This document shows, one piece after another, positions 8,697 through 19,051 of a stretch of 64,000 nt of DNA (positions are counted from its first letter, which is position 1; every line of letters starts with the position of its first letter). A program made the position numbers and the translations under genes. This DNA comes from Candidatus Electrothrix aarhusensis. GTDB lineage: Bacteria > Desulfobacterota > Desulfobulbia > Desulfobulbales > Desulfobulbaceae. Under the pieces are notes generated by a model that made no database searches, was not told the DNA's origin, and saw nothing but the letters and a program-made list of their open reading frames with translations. The stretch covers positions 1-64,000 of the forward strand of contig MTKO01000081.1 in assembly GCA_004028505.1 (NCBI GenBank), read 5' to 3'.

Positions 8697-9123
8697 AACC
8701 CCGTTTACCCCGTTGCTGCTTGAGCTGACCCCGTTTCTTTTTCCCCTGTAAACGTCGCTGCTTGGCATTGCGCGAGGGTTTAGTCTTCTTCCGAGTCGCC
8801 TGGACATGCAAGGCATCCCGCATCAAGAGGATAAAACGTTGTATCACCTCCTCCTGATTGCTCCGCTGGCTGCGTTGTCGATCCCCGTCCAGCCGTAAAA
8901 CCCCCTGCTTATTCAAACGATTGCTCAGTCGATATTTAAGCAGGCTCTTTTGCTCCTCAATCAGGCTCGGCGAGGCCTCAAGGTCAAAAGAGAGCGAGAC
9001 CTTGGTATTGACCTTGTTGACATGCTGCCCCCCCTTGCCGCTACTGCGGGAGTAACTAAAAAATAGCTCTGCAACCGGAATCGCACAGGATGAGGTTATA
9101 CGGTAATGCTCTCGGTTATCCAT
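8683..9123 (-). CDS. arfB: Alternative ribosome-rescue factor ArfB (peptidyl-tRNA hydrolase, YaeJ-like)
   Basis: This is a 146-aa class I release factor-like protein without codon-recognition domains. It hydrolyses peptidyl-tRNA on stalled ribosomes. The catalytic GGQ loop is visible in SRSSGKGGQHVNKVNTKV (about residues 27-44). The C-terminus is a basic tail (RKKTKPSRNAKQRRLQGKKKRGQLK) that in ArfB enters the empty mRNA channel. I start at ATG 9123; the GTG just before it is possible. It lies about 35 bases after the restored end of yhbY and overlaps the phosphorylase-like gene slightly, so the three look like one operon. Confidence 0.92.
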   Translation of the reverse strand: MDNREHYRITSSCAIPVAELFFSYSRSSGKGGQHVNKVNTKVSLSFDLEASPSLIEEQKSLLKYRLSNRLNKQGVLRLDGDRQRSQRSNQEEVIQRFILLMRDALHVQATRKKTKPSRNAKQRRLQGKKKRGQLKQQRGKRGFDQE

Positions 9124-9159
9124 CACAAAACTCTCTCTTCAATCTCTCTTTTCTGCGCT

Positions 9160-9512
9160 CTATTTTGGCAGAACAATACGCTGTTCCCGATCCAACTTCT
9201 TATTAGGCATGTACAACAGCACCATCTTGCCGATAAGCTGCACCAGGCTGCTCCAGATGCTTTAGCCAACAGCTCTGCTGCCTCTTTCTTGGGCACTTCA
9301 CAGTTTTGGCCCAGTTTTACCTTGATCAACTCACGGGTTCGTAGGGTATCCAGAACCGACTGGTTGACATTGGCGGTAAGCCCCTCTTTGCCCACATAAA
9401 CGATGGGGTCCACATGGTGCCCTAAACCGCGTAAATATTTTCTTTGTTTGCTGTTCAGGGTGATCTGTGGCTTTTTCTTTTCTTTTTTCTCAGGTTTTGT
9501 TTCTGTCTTCAT
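9160..9512 (-). CDS. yhbY: YhbY/CRS1-type RNA-binding protein, frameshifted near its C-terminus
   Basis: This small ribosome-assembly protein carries a CRM domain: ITLNSKQRKYLRGLGHHVDPIVYVGKEGLT, then RTRELIKVKLGQNCEVPKKEAAELLA. After KASGA the frame as given turns into nonsense (AWCSLSARWCCC). One base restored in the CC run near 9246 gives LVQLIGKMVLLYMPNKKLDREQRIVLPK and a stop at 9160-9162, the normal family ending, for 117 aa. Because the restored tail is perfectly conserved, I believe the break is a sequence error rather than decay. The N-terminus is Lys/Glu-rich. Confidence 0.88.
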
Positions 9513-9582
9513 ATCTTACCTTTTCCCCTTCTTAAAAGGGTGATGAATTCATTAATGAATTATCAAACGACTCATTTAACGA

Positions 9583-12187
9583 CTAATTTGCAAAAGTATA
9601 TCCCTCAAGCTCTTGAGACCTACATTTCATAATCCGAACAAGCTGGCTCTGTTCTTCGCTCAATCCCAGGACTTTTTCCAGAATCTCACGGGTGCTGGTC
9701 CCAGCTGATCCGTGCGGATGGAGTAAGTCTAGCAACAGCATCCTGTCGCCTTCCTCGCCTTCCTCGCCTTCCGCTTCCAGCTCCAATCTCTTGACCAGGG
9801 TCCGGAGATCAAGCTCACGCTTTTTCTGCTTGCGTATTCGTTCAATGACGAATTGATCCGCAGCAAGAAACTCTGTACTGCGTGCGACGAGCTGCTCCAG
9901 GTCAACCGATTCCGGCAAGGTGCATTGATAGCTGATGATCTGATCGACCGGGGGCTTCTTCCGAATAGCCTCAATCTCCTGCATAACAAGAAAATCCGGC
10001 AGATGTATATTCAGCAACGCAGCTGTCTCTAGGGGGTCTTTTAAGGGCGAAGACAGGTCCACATCAAAGTACTCAATATGGCTCTCCACCCCGACCGGCA
10101 GAGCAGGACTAAAGGAAACCTTGGGCGAAGGATTAAAGCCTTGGGAAAAGAGGATCGGCAAACCGGTTCGCTGCAAGCCCCGGAAAATCAGTTGCAGTAC
10201 TTCAAGATGGCCGAGGAACCGCCCATCTCCTACACGAGAATAATGGATCCGATAACGGAAGATAGGCTGCTGCCCCTGCTCTGTCCGTGTCCAAGAATTC
10301 CTGACCGACTCGCTCTCCTGCTCCGGTGGATGAGCTGGCTCTTTTTTAGATTCTTTTTTCTCTGGCGGTTCTTGGGTGAGCGGACGAATACTCTTGAAAT
10401 CACAGAGCCCGCATTTCTGGCAACCACTAGTGCGACAATCCGGGGTATAGACCTGATCTAGGGCCTTTTGCCATTCTTCCAGCAGAAAATCACGCCCGAC
10501 TCCGCAATTGAGATGATCCCAAGGCAAGACCTGCTCCTGATCCCTTGACCGTAAATATGCCTCAAGATCCATCCCGAGTTGCTCTGCCGCCTCCTGCCAA
10601 CGCTCCACCAAAAAATGATCCGACCAACCATCCAGCCGAGAACCAGCCCGCCACGCCGTCTCGATCAATGATGAGAGCCTACGATCTCCCCGCGAAAAGA
10701 GTCCTTCAAGAAAGGATTGATAGGGTTCGTGCCATTTCAGGCGAAATCCCTTATGGGGCAGCTTCCGCTTGAGGAAATCAATCCGCTCCTTGGTCTCGGC
10801 AATGGAGAGCTGACCATGCCATTGAAAAGGGGTATGGGGCTTAGGAACAAAGGTGGACACAGAAACATTAATCTGGATCCTGCCGCCCTTGGCCTCTTTT
10901 TTTGCTCGAACCGCCAGGTCTATAATTGCCTCCAGATCTTCCTGAGTCTCGGTGGGTAGGCCGATCATAAAGTAAAACTTGATCACATTCCAACCTGCTG
11001 CAAAGGCATCCCGACAACCGGTCAGCAGATCTTCCTCAGTAATGCCCTTATTGATCACCTCTCGCAGACGATCAGTGCCTGCCTCGGGTGCAACCGTAAA
11101 GCCGCTCTTGCGGACCCGCCTGATTTGCTCAATCACCTCCGGAGTCAGGGTTCCAACCCGCATAGATGGCAGGGCCACGGAGACACGCTCCTCGGCAAAA
11201 TGATCCATCAGCTCAACAAGCAATCCGGGCAGGTTGGAATAATCTCCGGTGGACAAAGATAAAAGAGCCAACTCATCAAAACCAGAATTATGCACGCCCT
11301 CCTTGGCAAGCTGCATGATCTGCTCAACACTGCGCTCCCGCACGTCGGTAGATCATCCCAGCCTGACAGAAACGACAGCCTCGGGTACAGCCCCGGGCAA
11401 TCTCCACCCCGAATCGATCATGAACTGGCTTAACCAGGGGCACAAGGGGATGGGTTAGGAGTTCCACCGGGGGCAACTCCGGCACAATCCGGCGGATCAC
11501 CTCTGTATAGCTCTCTTTGAGCGGCTCAATGGCGGTCAGCTGACCGTCATCATACCGAGGCTTAAACAGGGATGGCACATAGACTCCCTGAATCTCTGCG
11601 CAACGCTCTAAGGTCTTGGCGCGAGAAAGTCCCTTCTCACGGGCAGCACGCAGGGCCGCAATGATATCAAGTATCAGCTCTTCGCCGTCTCCCAGCGCAA
11701 TCAGGTCAAAGAAATCCGCCACCGGTTCCGGGTTCATAGAACAGGCCCCGCCACCGATCACCAGAGGAAACTTATCGCCCCGGTCTTCGGCTCGCAAAGG
11801 AAGCCCGGCAAGGTCGAGCACGGTCAGGATATTGGTGTAGCAGAGCTCATAGGGCAACGTGAAGCCGATCACATCAAACTCGGCCAACGGTCGCCGTGAT
11901 TCCAAAGAAAATAGGGGGAGATCATTCCGCCTCAGCTGCTCCTCCATATCCACATCCGGGGCATAACAGCGCTCGGCTGCCAGACCGGGCTGGCGATTGA
12001 TGATATGATAGAGGATCTGCAAGCCTTGGTGGGACATCCCGATCTCGTAGAGATCTGGAAAAACCAGGGCAAAGGAAAGATCGATTTGGCTGTAATCCGG
12101 GTGAACGGAATTTAATTCGCCGCCGATATATCGCCCCGGCTTTTTAACCAGGGGCAGGATGGAATCCAAGTTTACTTTTGTTGTCAT
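9583..12187 (-). CDS. Radical SAM protein, TIGR03960 family, fused to DUF2344 (TIGR03936); frame break near 11344
   Basis: This is one long gene in two frames. The N-terminal part (from ATG 12187, MTTKVNLDSILPLV) has the B12-binding-like domain and ends just past the radical SAM cluster motif GCTRGCRFCQAGMIYR. The second frame resumes at VRERSVEQIMQLA, the expected continuation, so about two bases are missing (or one is extra) at 11341-11350. The rest holds the SAM barrel, a linker with CRTSGCQKCGLC-type cysteines, and a C-terminal DUF2344 domain (RYRIHYSRVGDGRFLGHLEV). Total about 868 aa. DUF2344 is elsewhere a separate neighbour; here it is fused. The substrate is unknown. An alternative start lies at 12241. 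Confidence 0.88.
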
Positions 12188-12326
12188 GAACTCTTCTGTT
12201 AAAATAACGGTCTCTGGTGTTCTGCAATTGGGTCGACGCAATCTTTATGCGGGCCTTTGCAGGGGAAAAATATCGCCTTGCTTTGTAAAAGCTAAGGCTT
12301 GCAATTGACAAACCGATGAAAATTTG

Positions 12327-12356
12327 TTGACATCACGACGTTAGACGTTATATAAA
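12327..12356 (+). promoter_or_regulatory. Likely sigma-70 promoter for the AMIN-domain gene
   Basis: TTGACA at 12327-12332 is followed by TATATA/TATAAA at 12349-12356, a spacing of 16-18 bases, about 70 bases before the ATG. The match to consensus is very good. Confidence 0.7.
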
Positions 12357-12427
12357 TATAACTATTTACAGCGTAATATCTTATTTGTCCATGCTCCCTT
12401 ATTACCAGCAGCAATAACCGAGGAACA

Positions 12428-13495
12428 ATGCTTAAAAATATCTCAGCGGTGACCTTCGCTCTTGTCTTTCTGCTTTTCTACGGCTGGCAGGCAATGGCAG
12501 CCCAAAAGGTGATCGAAGACATCAATTTTGAATCCCCCGGCAATGGAGAAGAACGAATCGTTTTTAAACTAAACGGCACCTATATCCCGAAAATATTCAC
12601 TCTGCAAGGGAAACAACCCCGAGTGGTCTTTGATTTTCAGGATACAACTGCCGCTAAGATGATCAACAACATCATTAACACCAACGGCGAGCTGATCAAA
12701 CGCATCCGAGTCGGCATTCACAAAGGTGATAACCCAAAAACACGGGTTGTGCTCGACCTGCGACCCAATAAAAATATCAATATCCAACAGGACTTTGATA
12801 AAAAAGAAAAAGCTCTTGTTGTCTCCATCCATTACGCCGGTTCAAAGAAACAAACAGACAAGCAAAAGCCTGACGAACAGACTGTTCCCGCCCCAGGGGA
12901 ACAACAGGATGAGACAGAGAACACCACAGCCGTCGTACCGCCTGTGCAGCCAGAAAAGAAGCAAGCGTCTGGTGTAGTAAAGGCAGAACCCAAACCGGTT
13001 ACACAAGCAGAAAAAAAATCCCCGGCAAAGCAAGAGAAGAAGCGGCAAGCAGTGAAAGCAGCTGTGCAGACGCCAACAAAGAAGGCGGAGAAAAAAGCAA
13101 ATATCGAGAAAAATCCTGGGATGCCGATCCTAACCTCCATCACCTTTGACAATGACTCCAACCGGGGTGAGATGGTGCTTTTCAAGCTCAACGAATTTCA
13201 TCCCCCTATCGTCTTTGGCATTGAAGAAGGAAGGCCGAGAGTTGTCTGTGATTTTAAGGACACCGCAGTGGCAAAAGACATCCCAGAAAGTCTAAAAACA
13301 GCTGGAAAATACATCCAGACAATCCGGGTCGGCAACAACAAAGGAGAGAAAAAGGTGCGGGTTGTCTTAGATCTGGTCCCGAATTACAGCTATGACCTGC
13401 AACAAGTCTTTTTTAAGGAAGAAAATCTTTTTGTTATTATCATCAACACCCTAGGCAATGCGCCCACCGGTGATCCATCAGAGCTTCTGAAATAA
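12428..13495 (+). CDS. Exported protein with two AMIN domains
   Basis: This 355-aa periplasmic protein has a signal peptide (MLKNISAVTFALVFLLF, cut likely after AMA). Two AMIN domains flank a Lys/Ala/Pro/Gln-rich linker: the first at about residues 30-135 (RIVFKLNGTYIPKIFTLQG, then RVVFDFQDT), the second at about 235-345 (MVLFKLNEFHPPIVFGIEEG, then RVVCDFKDT). AMIN domains bind cell-wall-associated sites in amidases and in PilQ secretins. No amidase or secretin domain is present, so it is probably an accessory cell-wall or pilus-assembly factor. The start is preceded by CGAGGAAC. It stands alone between a divergent and a convergent gene. Confidence 0.9.
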   Translation: MLKNISAVTFALVFLLFYGWQAMAAQKVIEDINFESPGNGEERIVFKLNGTYIPKIFTLQGKQPRVVFDFQDTTAAKMINNIINTNGELIKRIRVGIHKGDNPKTRVVLDLRPNKNINIQQDFDKKEKALVVSIHYAGSKKQTDKQKPDEQTVPAPGEQQDETENTTAVVPPVQPEKKQASGVVKAEPKPVTQAEKKSPAKQEKKRQAVKAAVQTPTKKAEKKANIEKNPGMPILTSITFDNDSNRGEMVLFKLNEFHPPIVFGIEEGRPRVVCDFKDTAVAKDIPESLKTAGKYIQTIRVGNNKGEKKVRVVLDLVPNYSYDLQQVFFKEENLFVIIINTLGNAPTGDPSELLK

Positions 13496-13556
13496 CGGAT
13501 TCTGCTGCACGCATAAACAAAATAAGGGATGGGATAAATTCGCCTCCCCCTTTTCT

Positions 13557-13591
13557 ATCGATCAGAAAAAACTATTTTTTTTCTGATCGAT
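13557..13591. terminator. Convergent bidirectional terminator
   Basis: ATCGATCAGAAAAAA pairs perfectly with TTTTTTCTGATCGAT around a 5-base loop. The A/T-rich stem lets it serve both the AMIN gene (plus) and the small membrane protein gene (minus), whose last codons overlap it. Confidence 0.8.
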
Positions 13592-13802
13592 TCTCTTTCC
13601 AATCCTTGAACTCACGATACTTCTTTGGAAAATCAACCTCAAAATAACTCTTATACTTCCGATCCTTCGTTCTCAACCACTCCTCTATTTCAACAATAAA
13701 TGGATTCCTCTTCTCTTTGCTCATACCCTTGCATAAGGCAACGAGCGCCAACAACACAACAATTAAGATTGTGATTGCCAGCAGCCCGTTATTCTCATCC
13801 AT
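13572..13802 (-). CDS. Small single-span membrane protein, unknown
   Basis: A 76-aa product from ATG 13802 (or the adjacent ATG 13805); GGGAGGGGA just upstream is a strong ribosome site. One transmembrane helix (LLAITILIVVLLALVALCKG) is followed by a charged cytoplasmic tail rich in Lys/Glu and aromatic residues (KYKSYFEVDFPKKYREFKDW). It lies 44 bases upstream of the stop of the LolB-like gene, on the same strand, so it may be the last gene of that operon. No family is recognised. Confidence 0.6.
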   Translation of the reverse strand: MDENNGLLAITILIVVLLALVALCKGMSKEKRNPFIVEIEEWLRTKDRKYKSYFEVDFPKKYREFKDWKENRSEKK

Positions 13803-13846
13803 CATTCCCCTCCCAATCACCTTCTTGTCGCATCACTCAGAATCAC

Positions 13847-14668
13847 TCAAGGCTCATTGACAATTTTCCGGACTTCGAAATGGGGTGGGATTTTCACTTG
13901 AAAACGTTTTTGCTCCAGCGGCTTAAAATCAAAAATCTCCGTATAAGTCAAGCTAAAATCGGCTTCTAAGGCTTCCCCTGCAATCTCAACCCGCCCAGGC
14001 CAACTGCATGTCTTGGGCGTTGCTGAGTATTCGCTATACGTCGCTTCAAACTGAATATCTCCGTCCGCATCAAGCACCATATGCCGGACCAGTTGGTTCG
14101 CATCGTTCAGTGCCAGCTTATGGGTCATATCTTTACTGCTCCCGTCGGGATAAATAACCTCGTACCAGTACAGCTTATCCTTGGCATCCATCTTTGTCGA
14201 CAAGGTCTTCATCCCGCTCCGGTTGACCCTACCGCTGAGCCAGTAAAAAATATCGTCCCTGGGAATAAACTCCGGGAAAAATTTATGGACTACATCTAAA
14301 TCCATAGTGCCGGTATAGCCGATTGCCTCGTTATTATCTGCTAAGGTAAACGTGTTCCCGTGTACTCCCAGGAGAACCAGCGGCCTGCCGAGCGGATCAA
14401 TCATGGCAAGGCGCAATGAAGAGGGCTGCATCGCCTGCATAGTTGCGGAAAAAGTTTTTCCCTGACCATAGGCCTGCCAGTTGAGTTGCACATCACAATC
14501 CACTGCATTCACACAGGATTGTCCCGAAAAATCGGAGAGTTTGTTCTCCACCTGCCGCAATTCCGTGCTGTTGCTGATCTCCAAGGTTTTTGGCGGCGTT
14601 GCCGCGCAACCGCTCAATATCATCAACCCTGCGCAACACCACGATATCCCCTGCGCATTCAATCTCAT
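13847..14668 (-). CDS. Outer-membrane lipoprotein, LolB-like / DUF4292-like
   Basis: A 273-aa lipoprotein. The signal ends in a lipobox (LMILSGC), predicting lipidation of Cys21. The rest looks like the LolB/LppX-type half-barrel: QLNWQAYGQGKTFSATMQAMQP, LRLAMIDPLGRPLVLLGVHG and a C-terminal FKPLEQKRFQVKIPPHFEV. Related proteins carry lipids or lipoproteins to the outer membrane. Its ATG overlaps the stop of the TPR lipoprotein gene (ATGA-type), so the two are translationally coupled and probably work together. Whether it is a true LolB cannot be decided by eye. Confidence 0.75.
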   Translation of the reverse strand: MRLNAQGISWCCAGLMILSGCAATPPKTLEISNSTELRQVENKLSDFSGQSCVNAVDCDVQLNWQAYGQGKTFSATMQAMQPSSLRLAMIDPLGRPLVLLGVHGNTFTLADNNEAIGYTGTMDLDVVHKFFPEFIPRDDIFYWLSGRVNRSGMKTLSTKMDAKDKLYWYEVIYPDGSSKDMTHKLALNDANQLVRHMVLDADGDIQFEATYSEYSATPKTCSWPGRVEIAGEALEADFSLTYTEIFDFKPLEQKRFQVKIPPHFEVRKIVNEP

Positions 14669-16491
14669 TTGCTTTCTCCTTTTTCAAGACGATTAATTTT
14701 TCCCTGTATACGCTTACGTTCCCGATCTTCGCTGCCCTTTCCGGTCTGCTTCTGTTCCTTTTTGTATTCTCTGTACAGATCTAGGGCCTTGCGCCAGGTT
14801 TCCTTGGCCTTTTCAGGGAGCCTCAACGCCCGATAGGTCTCTGCTAGGTGATCAAGAATTGCCGGATCATCGGGTGCCAGCTCAATAGCCATTTCCAAAA
14901 CATCTCTGGCCTTTTTATACTCACCCTGTTGGTAATACACCCAACCGAGGCTGTCACGAATATACCCGTTATCAGGTTTCAGTTTTGCCGCACGGGATAT
15001 GTACTGCAAGGCATCAGGCAAATTCTCCTTCTTGTCAGCCCAAGTATAGCCGACATAATTCAATGCCCCGGCATGTTCTGAATCCATCGCAACAATTCGT
15101 TCCATGATTTCCAGAGCCGGGTCACGCTCTCCAATATAATCCAGGAAGAGACCATACTCATACAGCACCTGTTCACCCTCAGGGTACTCCTCAAGGGCAC
15201 GAAGGAAGGTCTTGCGACACTGCCCTTGCTGCCCGATAAACTGATATATGCCAGCAAGAAGAATGTATAAATCCGGGGTACGCCCCTCTTCTTCCGCAAG
15301 AGCAGATTCTAAAATTTGCACAGCCTGCTTATGCCGATTCAGTGCTTTCAGGGTTCGTACCAACAAGAAGAGACCATCTTCATATTCCTTTGCCTCTGAT
15401 CCGATTTTCTCAAGATCCAACAGAACCTTTTCGTATTGCTTTTCCTGAAATCGAAGAGCTGCAAGAAGATAACGGGCCTCGGAGCGCTCATGCTTTTGGA
15501 GAAATTCCTCAAGCAGGGCGATCGCCTTGTCGTATTCTCCCCAGCGAGCATGAAGTCGAATAATGGTCAACTCGGCCACCTCTGGGTTCTTGATGCTTTT
15601 CTTCAGGCGCTGCAACTCCTTCATTGCCTTGCGCTCTTTTCCCTGTAACAGATACAAATGAATAAGAGCTATCTGCGCCTCCTCGTTCTGTTCATCATGG
15701 TGCAGAATCTCCTGATACAACGTAACAGCCTGGGAATATTTTTTTTGTCTGGTCAGGACATCCGCCAGTTCCAGCTGCAATCCCTCGGACCAAGTGACAT
15801 CAAGAGCTTGCTTGTAATGTCGTTGAGCAGTTTCAAAATTTTCCTCAGTAACCAAGAGACGAGCCAAAAGGAGATGGGCCGAGTATGAACGGCTATCAAC
15901 AGCCAGCACGTCATGCAAAGCTATTTTTGCCATATCATATTTATTCTCAGCAAGATACAGCTCGCTGAGCAGGAGCAATGAAGTGATATCCTGCGTATCC
16001 AACTGATGGATTTTTCGGTACTGAGCAGCTGCCTTTTGAAAATCACCTTGGTGGATATAAACCTTGGCCAGCAACATCCTGGATATGGTATCATCCGGGT
16101 GATGGACGAGATACTGCTTCAGACGAAGAATAGCCTCTTCGCCACGATTGAGGCGCAGGAGGAGCAAAGGCACCTTGCGCAGAACAAATTCTGCATCTGG
16201 ATTGTATTCCAAAGATTTCTCGTACAAGGCAAGGGCCTTTTCATACTCTGCTGCTAGCTCAGCATGGCGTCCCCAGAGAAAATGAAAATAACTGGACCCC
16301 TTATCTCCTGCGATCTCCTGCTCTGAAGATTTAGGGGACTTATCTGTTTTGACAAGAGTTGCGGACTTCTGCCCCTTATGGTTAACAGCCATGTGCTGAC
16401 CGCAGCCACTGAGTCCTGTGACAAGAGCAAGCAAGAGCAAGCTCATCTTCAATTTTTGAGAGGAGAAATCCGTACGAGACAGATACAACAT
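14665..16491 (-). CDS. TPR-repeat outer-membrane lipoprotein
   Basis: The product is about 608 aa from ATG 16491. A signal with lipobox (LALVTGLSGC) predicts lipidation at Cys30. An ATG 54 bases further upstream is open but would put the signal too far inside. The body is a long series of tetratricopeptide repeats (for example AELAAEYEKALALYEKSLEYNPD, split over repeats, and GEYKKARDVLEMAIELAPDD near the end), at least twelve by eye. The end is a basic coiled tail. Such proteins act as scaffolds in envelope assembly or in exopolysaccharide export. It is coupled to the LolB-like gene. Confidence 0.86.
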   Translation of the reverse strand: MLYLSRTDFSSQKLKMSLLLLALVTGLSGCGQHMAVNHKGQKSATLVKTDKSPKSSEQEIAGDKGSSYFHFLWGRHAELAAEYEKALALYEKSLEYNPDAEFVLRKVPLLLLRLNRGEEAILRLKQYLVHHPDDTISRMLLAKVYIHQGDFQKAAAQYRKIHQLDTQDITSLLLLSELYLAENKYDMAKIALHDVLAVDSRSYSAHLLLARLLVTEENFETAQRHYKQALDVTWSEGLQLELADVLTRQKKYSQAVTLYQEILHHDEQNEEAQIALIHLYLLQGKERKAMKELQRLKKSIKNPEVAELTIIRLHARWGEYDKAIALLEEFLQKHERSEARYLLAALRFQEKQYEKVLLDLEKIGSEAKEYEDGLFLLVRTLKALNRHKQAVQILESALAEEEGRTPDLYILLAGIYQFIGQQGQCRKTFLRALEEYPEGEQVLYEYGLFLDYIGERDPALEIMERIVAMDSEHAGALNYVGYTWADKKENLPDALQYISRAAKLKPDNGYIRDSLGWVYYQQGEYKKARDVLEMAIELAPDDPAILDHLAETYRALRLPEKAKETWRKALDLYREYKKEQKQTGKGSEDRERKRIQGKINRLEKGESK

Positions 16492-16781
16492 AGATTCTTT
16501 GCCAACCCTGCTATTTCTTAGAAATTCCCGGTTACCCACAAGCACCGACGTTTACACAAACTTATTTATATAGCATGAAAGAAGATTTCACAACAGAAGA
16601 GAGAAATATTTCTCTGGAAGGATGAAAATACCACAGGAGTATAGATTACATATCCTCTTTTTTATACAATGAGAGCAAGCTCCTGTACAACCACCCCGCA
16701 TCATGGTAACAGGTGAAACAGGTGAACACGTTCAAGCTGCTTATATATTTTCACAAGCTGTAAAAAAATCGGGACCATCAA

Positions 16782-17711
16782 ATGAAACAACATTTTGATA
16801 TGAAATATACTTTTTGCAAAAAGATAACATTACCCGCTCTTCTGTTGTTCCTTCTTGCCTCTCCCGTGGTTGCACCTGGCTACACGGCTACCGATCAATC
16901 AAGCACTGAACAACAAGGAGATCTGATCAAGAAAAGTCGTTGGGAGAATCGCCTCCATTTTTCAATCACTGGTCGCCAGCTTGATTTCGAGAAATTGAAC
17001 GAGACCTTAACCAGCAGCCCACTGGACCGTTTTGTAACTTCTTCTGATCAGCTTTGGACCATTGATTGGCAGCAGGACATGTTCTACGGGAGCCTTGTCT
17101 ACGATTTTATTGACGCCCCTCTTTTCACCCTTTCTTCCGGTCTTCATTTCGGGGTGAGCCAAGGGGAGTTTTCCGCAACGAATACAGTTACCGGGTTTAA
17201 TGAGTGGTGGCGAACAGAACCGGCCTTTCTTTGGGGAGTCCATTCAGCTGCCGAGATCTTCTCCAAAAAAAAACAAGGCCTCTTCATGCGATTACGTTAT
17301 AATTATTTTTCCGCACGCGGCGATGAAGAAGAAGAGATTGTTCGCAATGCTCTGCCCCGCAATAATGTTGATGCGAGAACAGCCACTTTCCAGTGGAAAA
17401 ACCTGGAAACTGAGGCACTCGTAGGGTGGCGTTTTAGTTCTCTCACCCCATTAACCGGCCTGAACTACTCCCGCTTCAAATTACAAAAAAAGATGTCGCA
17501 TCATATTACGAAAACAGGAGAAACGCCCTTTGAATCATTATTGATAGCAGCTCTCAATGCAGAAGATGCCAGATACGAATATAAGAATACCGAAGAGCTT
17601 GCCTGGATAATTGGTTTAGAGTGGCAGCCAACAGAATATTTTCGCTGTGTTGCCACATCAGGTATCAACAGCCACCTTGGTTGGCAGCTTGAAGCACAAT
17701 TCAGCTTTTAG
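16782..17711 (+). CDS. Predicted outer-membrane beta-barrel protein, unknown
   Basis: A 309-aa protein with a signal peptide (KITLPALLLFLLASPVVA) and no lipobox. The mature part has alternating aromatic strands (NRLHFSITGRQLDFEKL, FYGSLVYDFIDAPLFTLSSG, LFMRLRYNYFSARGD) and ends in phenylalanine (WQLEAQFSF), the usual beta-barrel C-terminal signal. ATG 16782 has CGGGA upstream; an ATG six codons in is possible. No named porin family is recognised. The next gene starts 72 bases downstream, so the two may be co-transcribed. Confidence 0.72.
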   Translation: MKQHFDMKYTFCKKITLPALLLFLLASPVVAPGYTATDQSSTEQQGDLIKKSRWENRLHFSITGRQLDFEKLNETLTSSPLDRFVTSSDQLWTIDWQQDMFYGSLVYDFIDAPLFTLSSGLHFGVSQGEFSATNTVTGFNEWWRTEPAFLWGVHSAAEIFSKKKQGLFMRLRYNYFSARGDEEEEIVRNALPRNNVDARTATFQWKNLETEALVGWRFSSLTPLTGLNYSRFKLQKKMSHHITKTGETPFESLLIAALNAEDARYEYKNTEELAWIIGLEWQPTEYFRCVATSGINSHLGWQLEAQFSF

Positions 17712-17782
17712 CCAAAGAGCATCACCCCTAAAGATAAAACAAGCGAAGAGGCTCGCAAAAAAACTCAAACAAAGCAAATAGA

Positions 17783-18961
17783 ATGTCTTCCTCCATACTT
17801 TTTTTTCTTGGTTTTCTGGCTGTCGCTCTAGGAGTTTTCGCCTTTATGCATTATTACTTTTGGCGACACATGGTGAAGGATCCCGGCTTCAGTCGCCCTG
17901 TACAACGACTCGGTACTACTGCGGTTATGGCCCTTTTTCTCCTCTTGCCGATTTCTCGCATCTTGGCAAAGCAATTTTCCTTTCAACAGCTCTTTCCTCT
18001 GTTATGGTTTGCCTATCTCTGGCTCGGCATCCTGATGCTTTTCTTTTTCTTCTTTCTGTTCACGGACAGTCTCAAATTTTTTTATTATACTTCCCATCGC
18101 CTTCTCCAGAGAAAGAATAATCTCCCAGATCCGAGTCGGAGACGCTTTCTTGCCCGCATTCTTGCCGCTTCTGCCTCTGTATCAGTGCTCGGTATTTCCG
18201 CCTTTGGCGTCAAGAAATGCCTTGATCCGCCCACGGTTAATCGGTTGTCCGTCAAACTATCAGGACTACTACCCAGCTTTAAGGGATTCTCCATTGTCCA
18301 GATATCAGATATTCACATCGGTGCCATGTCCATGCAAGCTGAACTGGCGGAGATCGTCGCAATCGTGAACAACTTGCAGCCTGATCTTGTTGCCATAACA
18401 GGAGACTTAGTTGACGGCGATGCAGCGGAACTGGCTGGAGAACTTGCTCCTTTGGCCAAACTCAAAGCCCGGCACGGCGTATTTTTTGTCACTGGAAATC
18501 ATGAATATTACAGCGACGCTGAGCAATGGATACCCGAGATAGAGCAGCTGGGTATCACGGTCCTCAACAACAGCAAAACAGAAATACGGCGGGGAGAGGA
18601 TACATTCATCCTTGCAGGGGTAACAGATTATAATGCCGGGAGATTCGGAAAGCAATACGCTCCTGATTATGCAAAGGCTTTAGGAGGGATTGCCAAAACA
18701 AGTCCGGTCATTCTCCTAGCTCATCAGCCCAGAGCTGTCAAGGAGGCAGCTCAATACGGGGTAGATCTTGTTCTTTCCGGGCATATGCACGGCGGCCAAA
18801 TCTGGCCATTCAACTATCTGACCCCTTTGCAGCAGCCCTATTCGAAGGGATTTTACCAACATAAAAGTACCCTGCTTTACGTCAATCAGGGCACTGCATA
18901 CTGGGGACCACCCATGCGGGTCGGCACATATAAGGAAATCACCGAGTTTATCCTGAGCTGA
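17783..18961 (+). CDS. Membrane-anchored metallophosphoesterase
   Basis: A 392-aa protein. Three hydrophobic segments come first (residues about 3-27, 48-65, 72-95), then a twin-arginine-like RRRFLARILAASASVSV helix. The calcineurin-like domain has all metal-binding motifs: SDIHIG, GDLVDG, GNHEYY, HQPR and GHMHGGQ. This matches the YkuE/YaeI-type group, of which E. coli YaeI acts on lipid A or UDP-diacylglucosamine-like substrates. The substrate here is unknown. The active site should face the periplasm if the helix before it is the last one (inference). Confidence 0.9.
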   Translation: MSSSILFFLGFLAVALGVFAFMHYYFWRHMVKDPGFSRPVQRLGTTAVMALFLLLPISRILAKQFSFQQLFPLLWFAYLWLGILMLFFFFFLFTDSLKFFYYTSHRLLQRKNNLPDPSRRRFLARILAASASVSVLGISAFGVKKCLDPPTVNRLSVKLSGLLPSFKGFSIVQISDIHIGAMSMQAELAEIVAIVNNLQPDLVAITGDLVDGDAAELAGELAPLAKLKARHGVFFVTGNHEYYSDAEQWIPEIEQLGITVLNNSKTEIRRGEDTFILAGVTDYNAGRFGKQYAPDYAKALGGIAKTSPVILLAHQPRAVKEAAQYGVDLVLSGHMHGGQIWPFNYLTPLQQPYSKGFYQHKSTLLYVNQGTAYWGPPMRVGTYKEITEFILS

Positions 18962-19051
18962 TGAACGTCCCCCGTCAATCGAGATACTTTTGACGGCAAT
19001 GAGCAATCTTGCCCCTCTCTTGAACCATAAGAAAAAAACTGAAAACAAAAC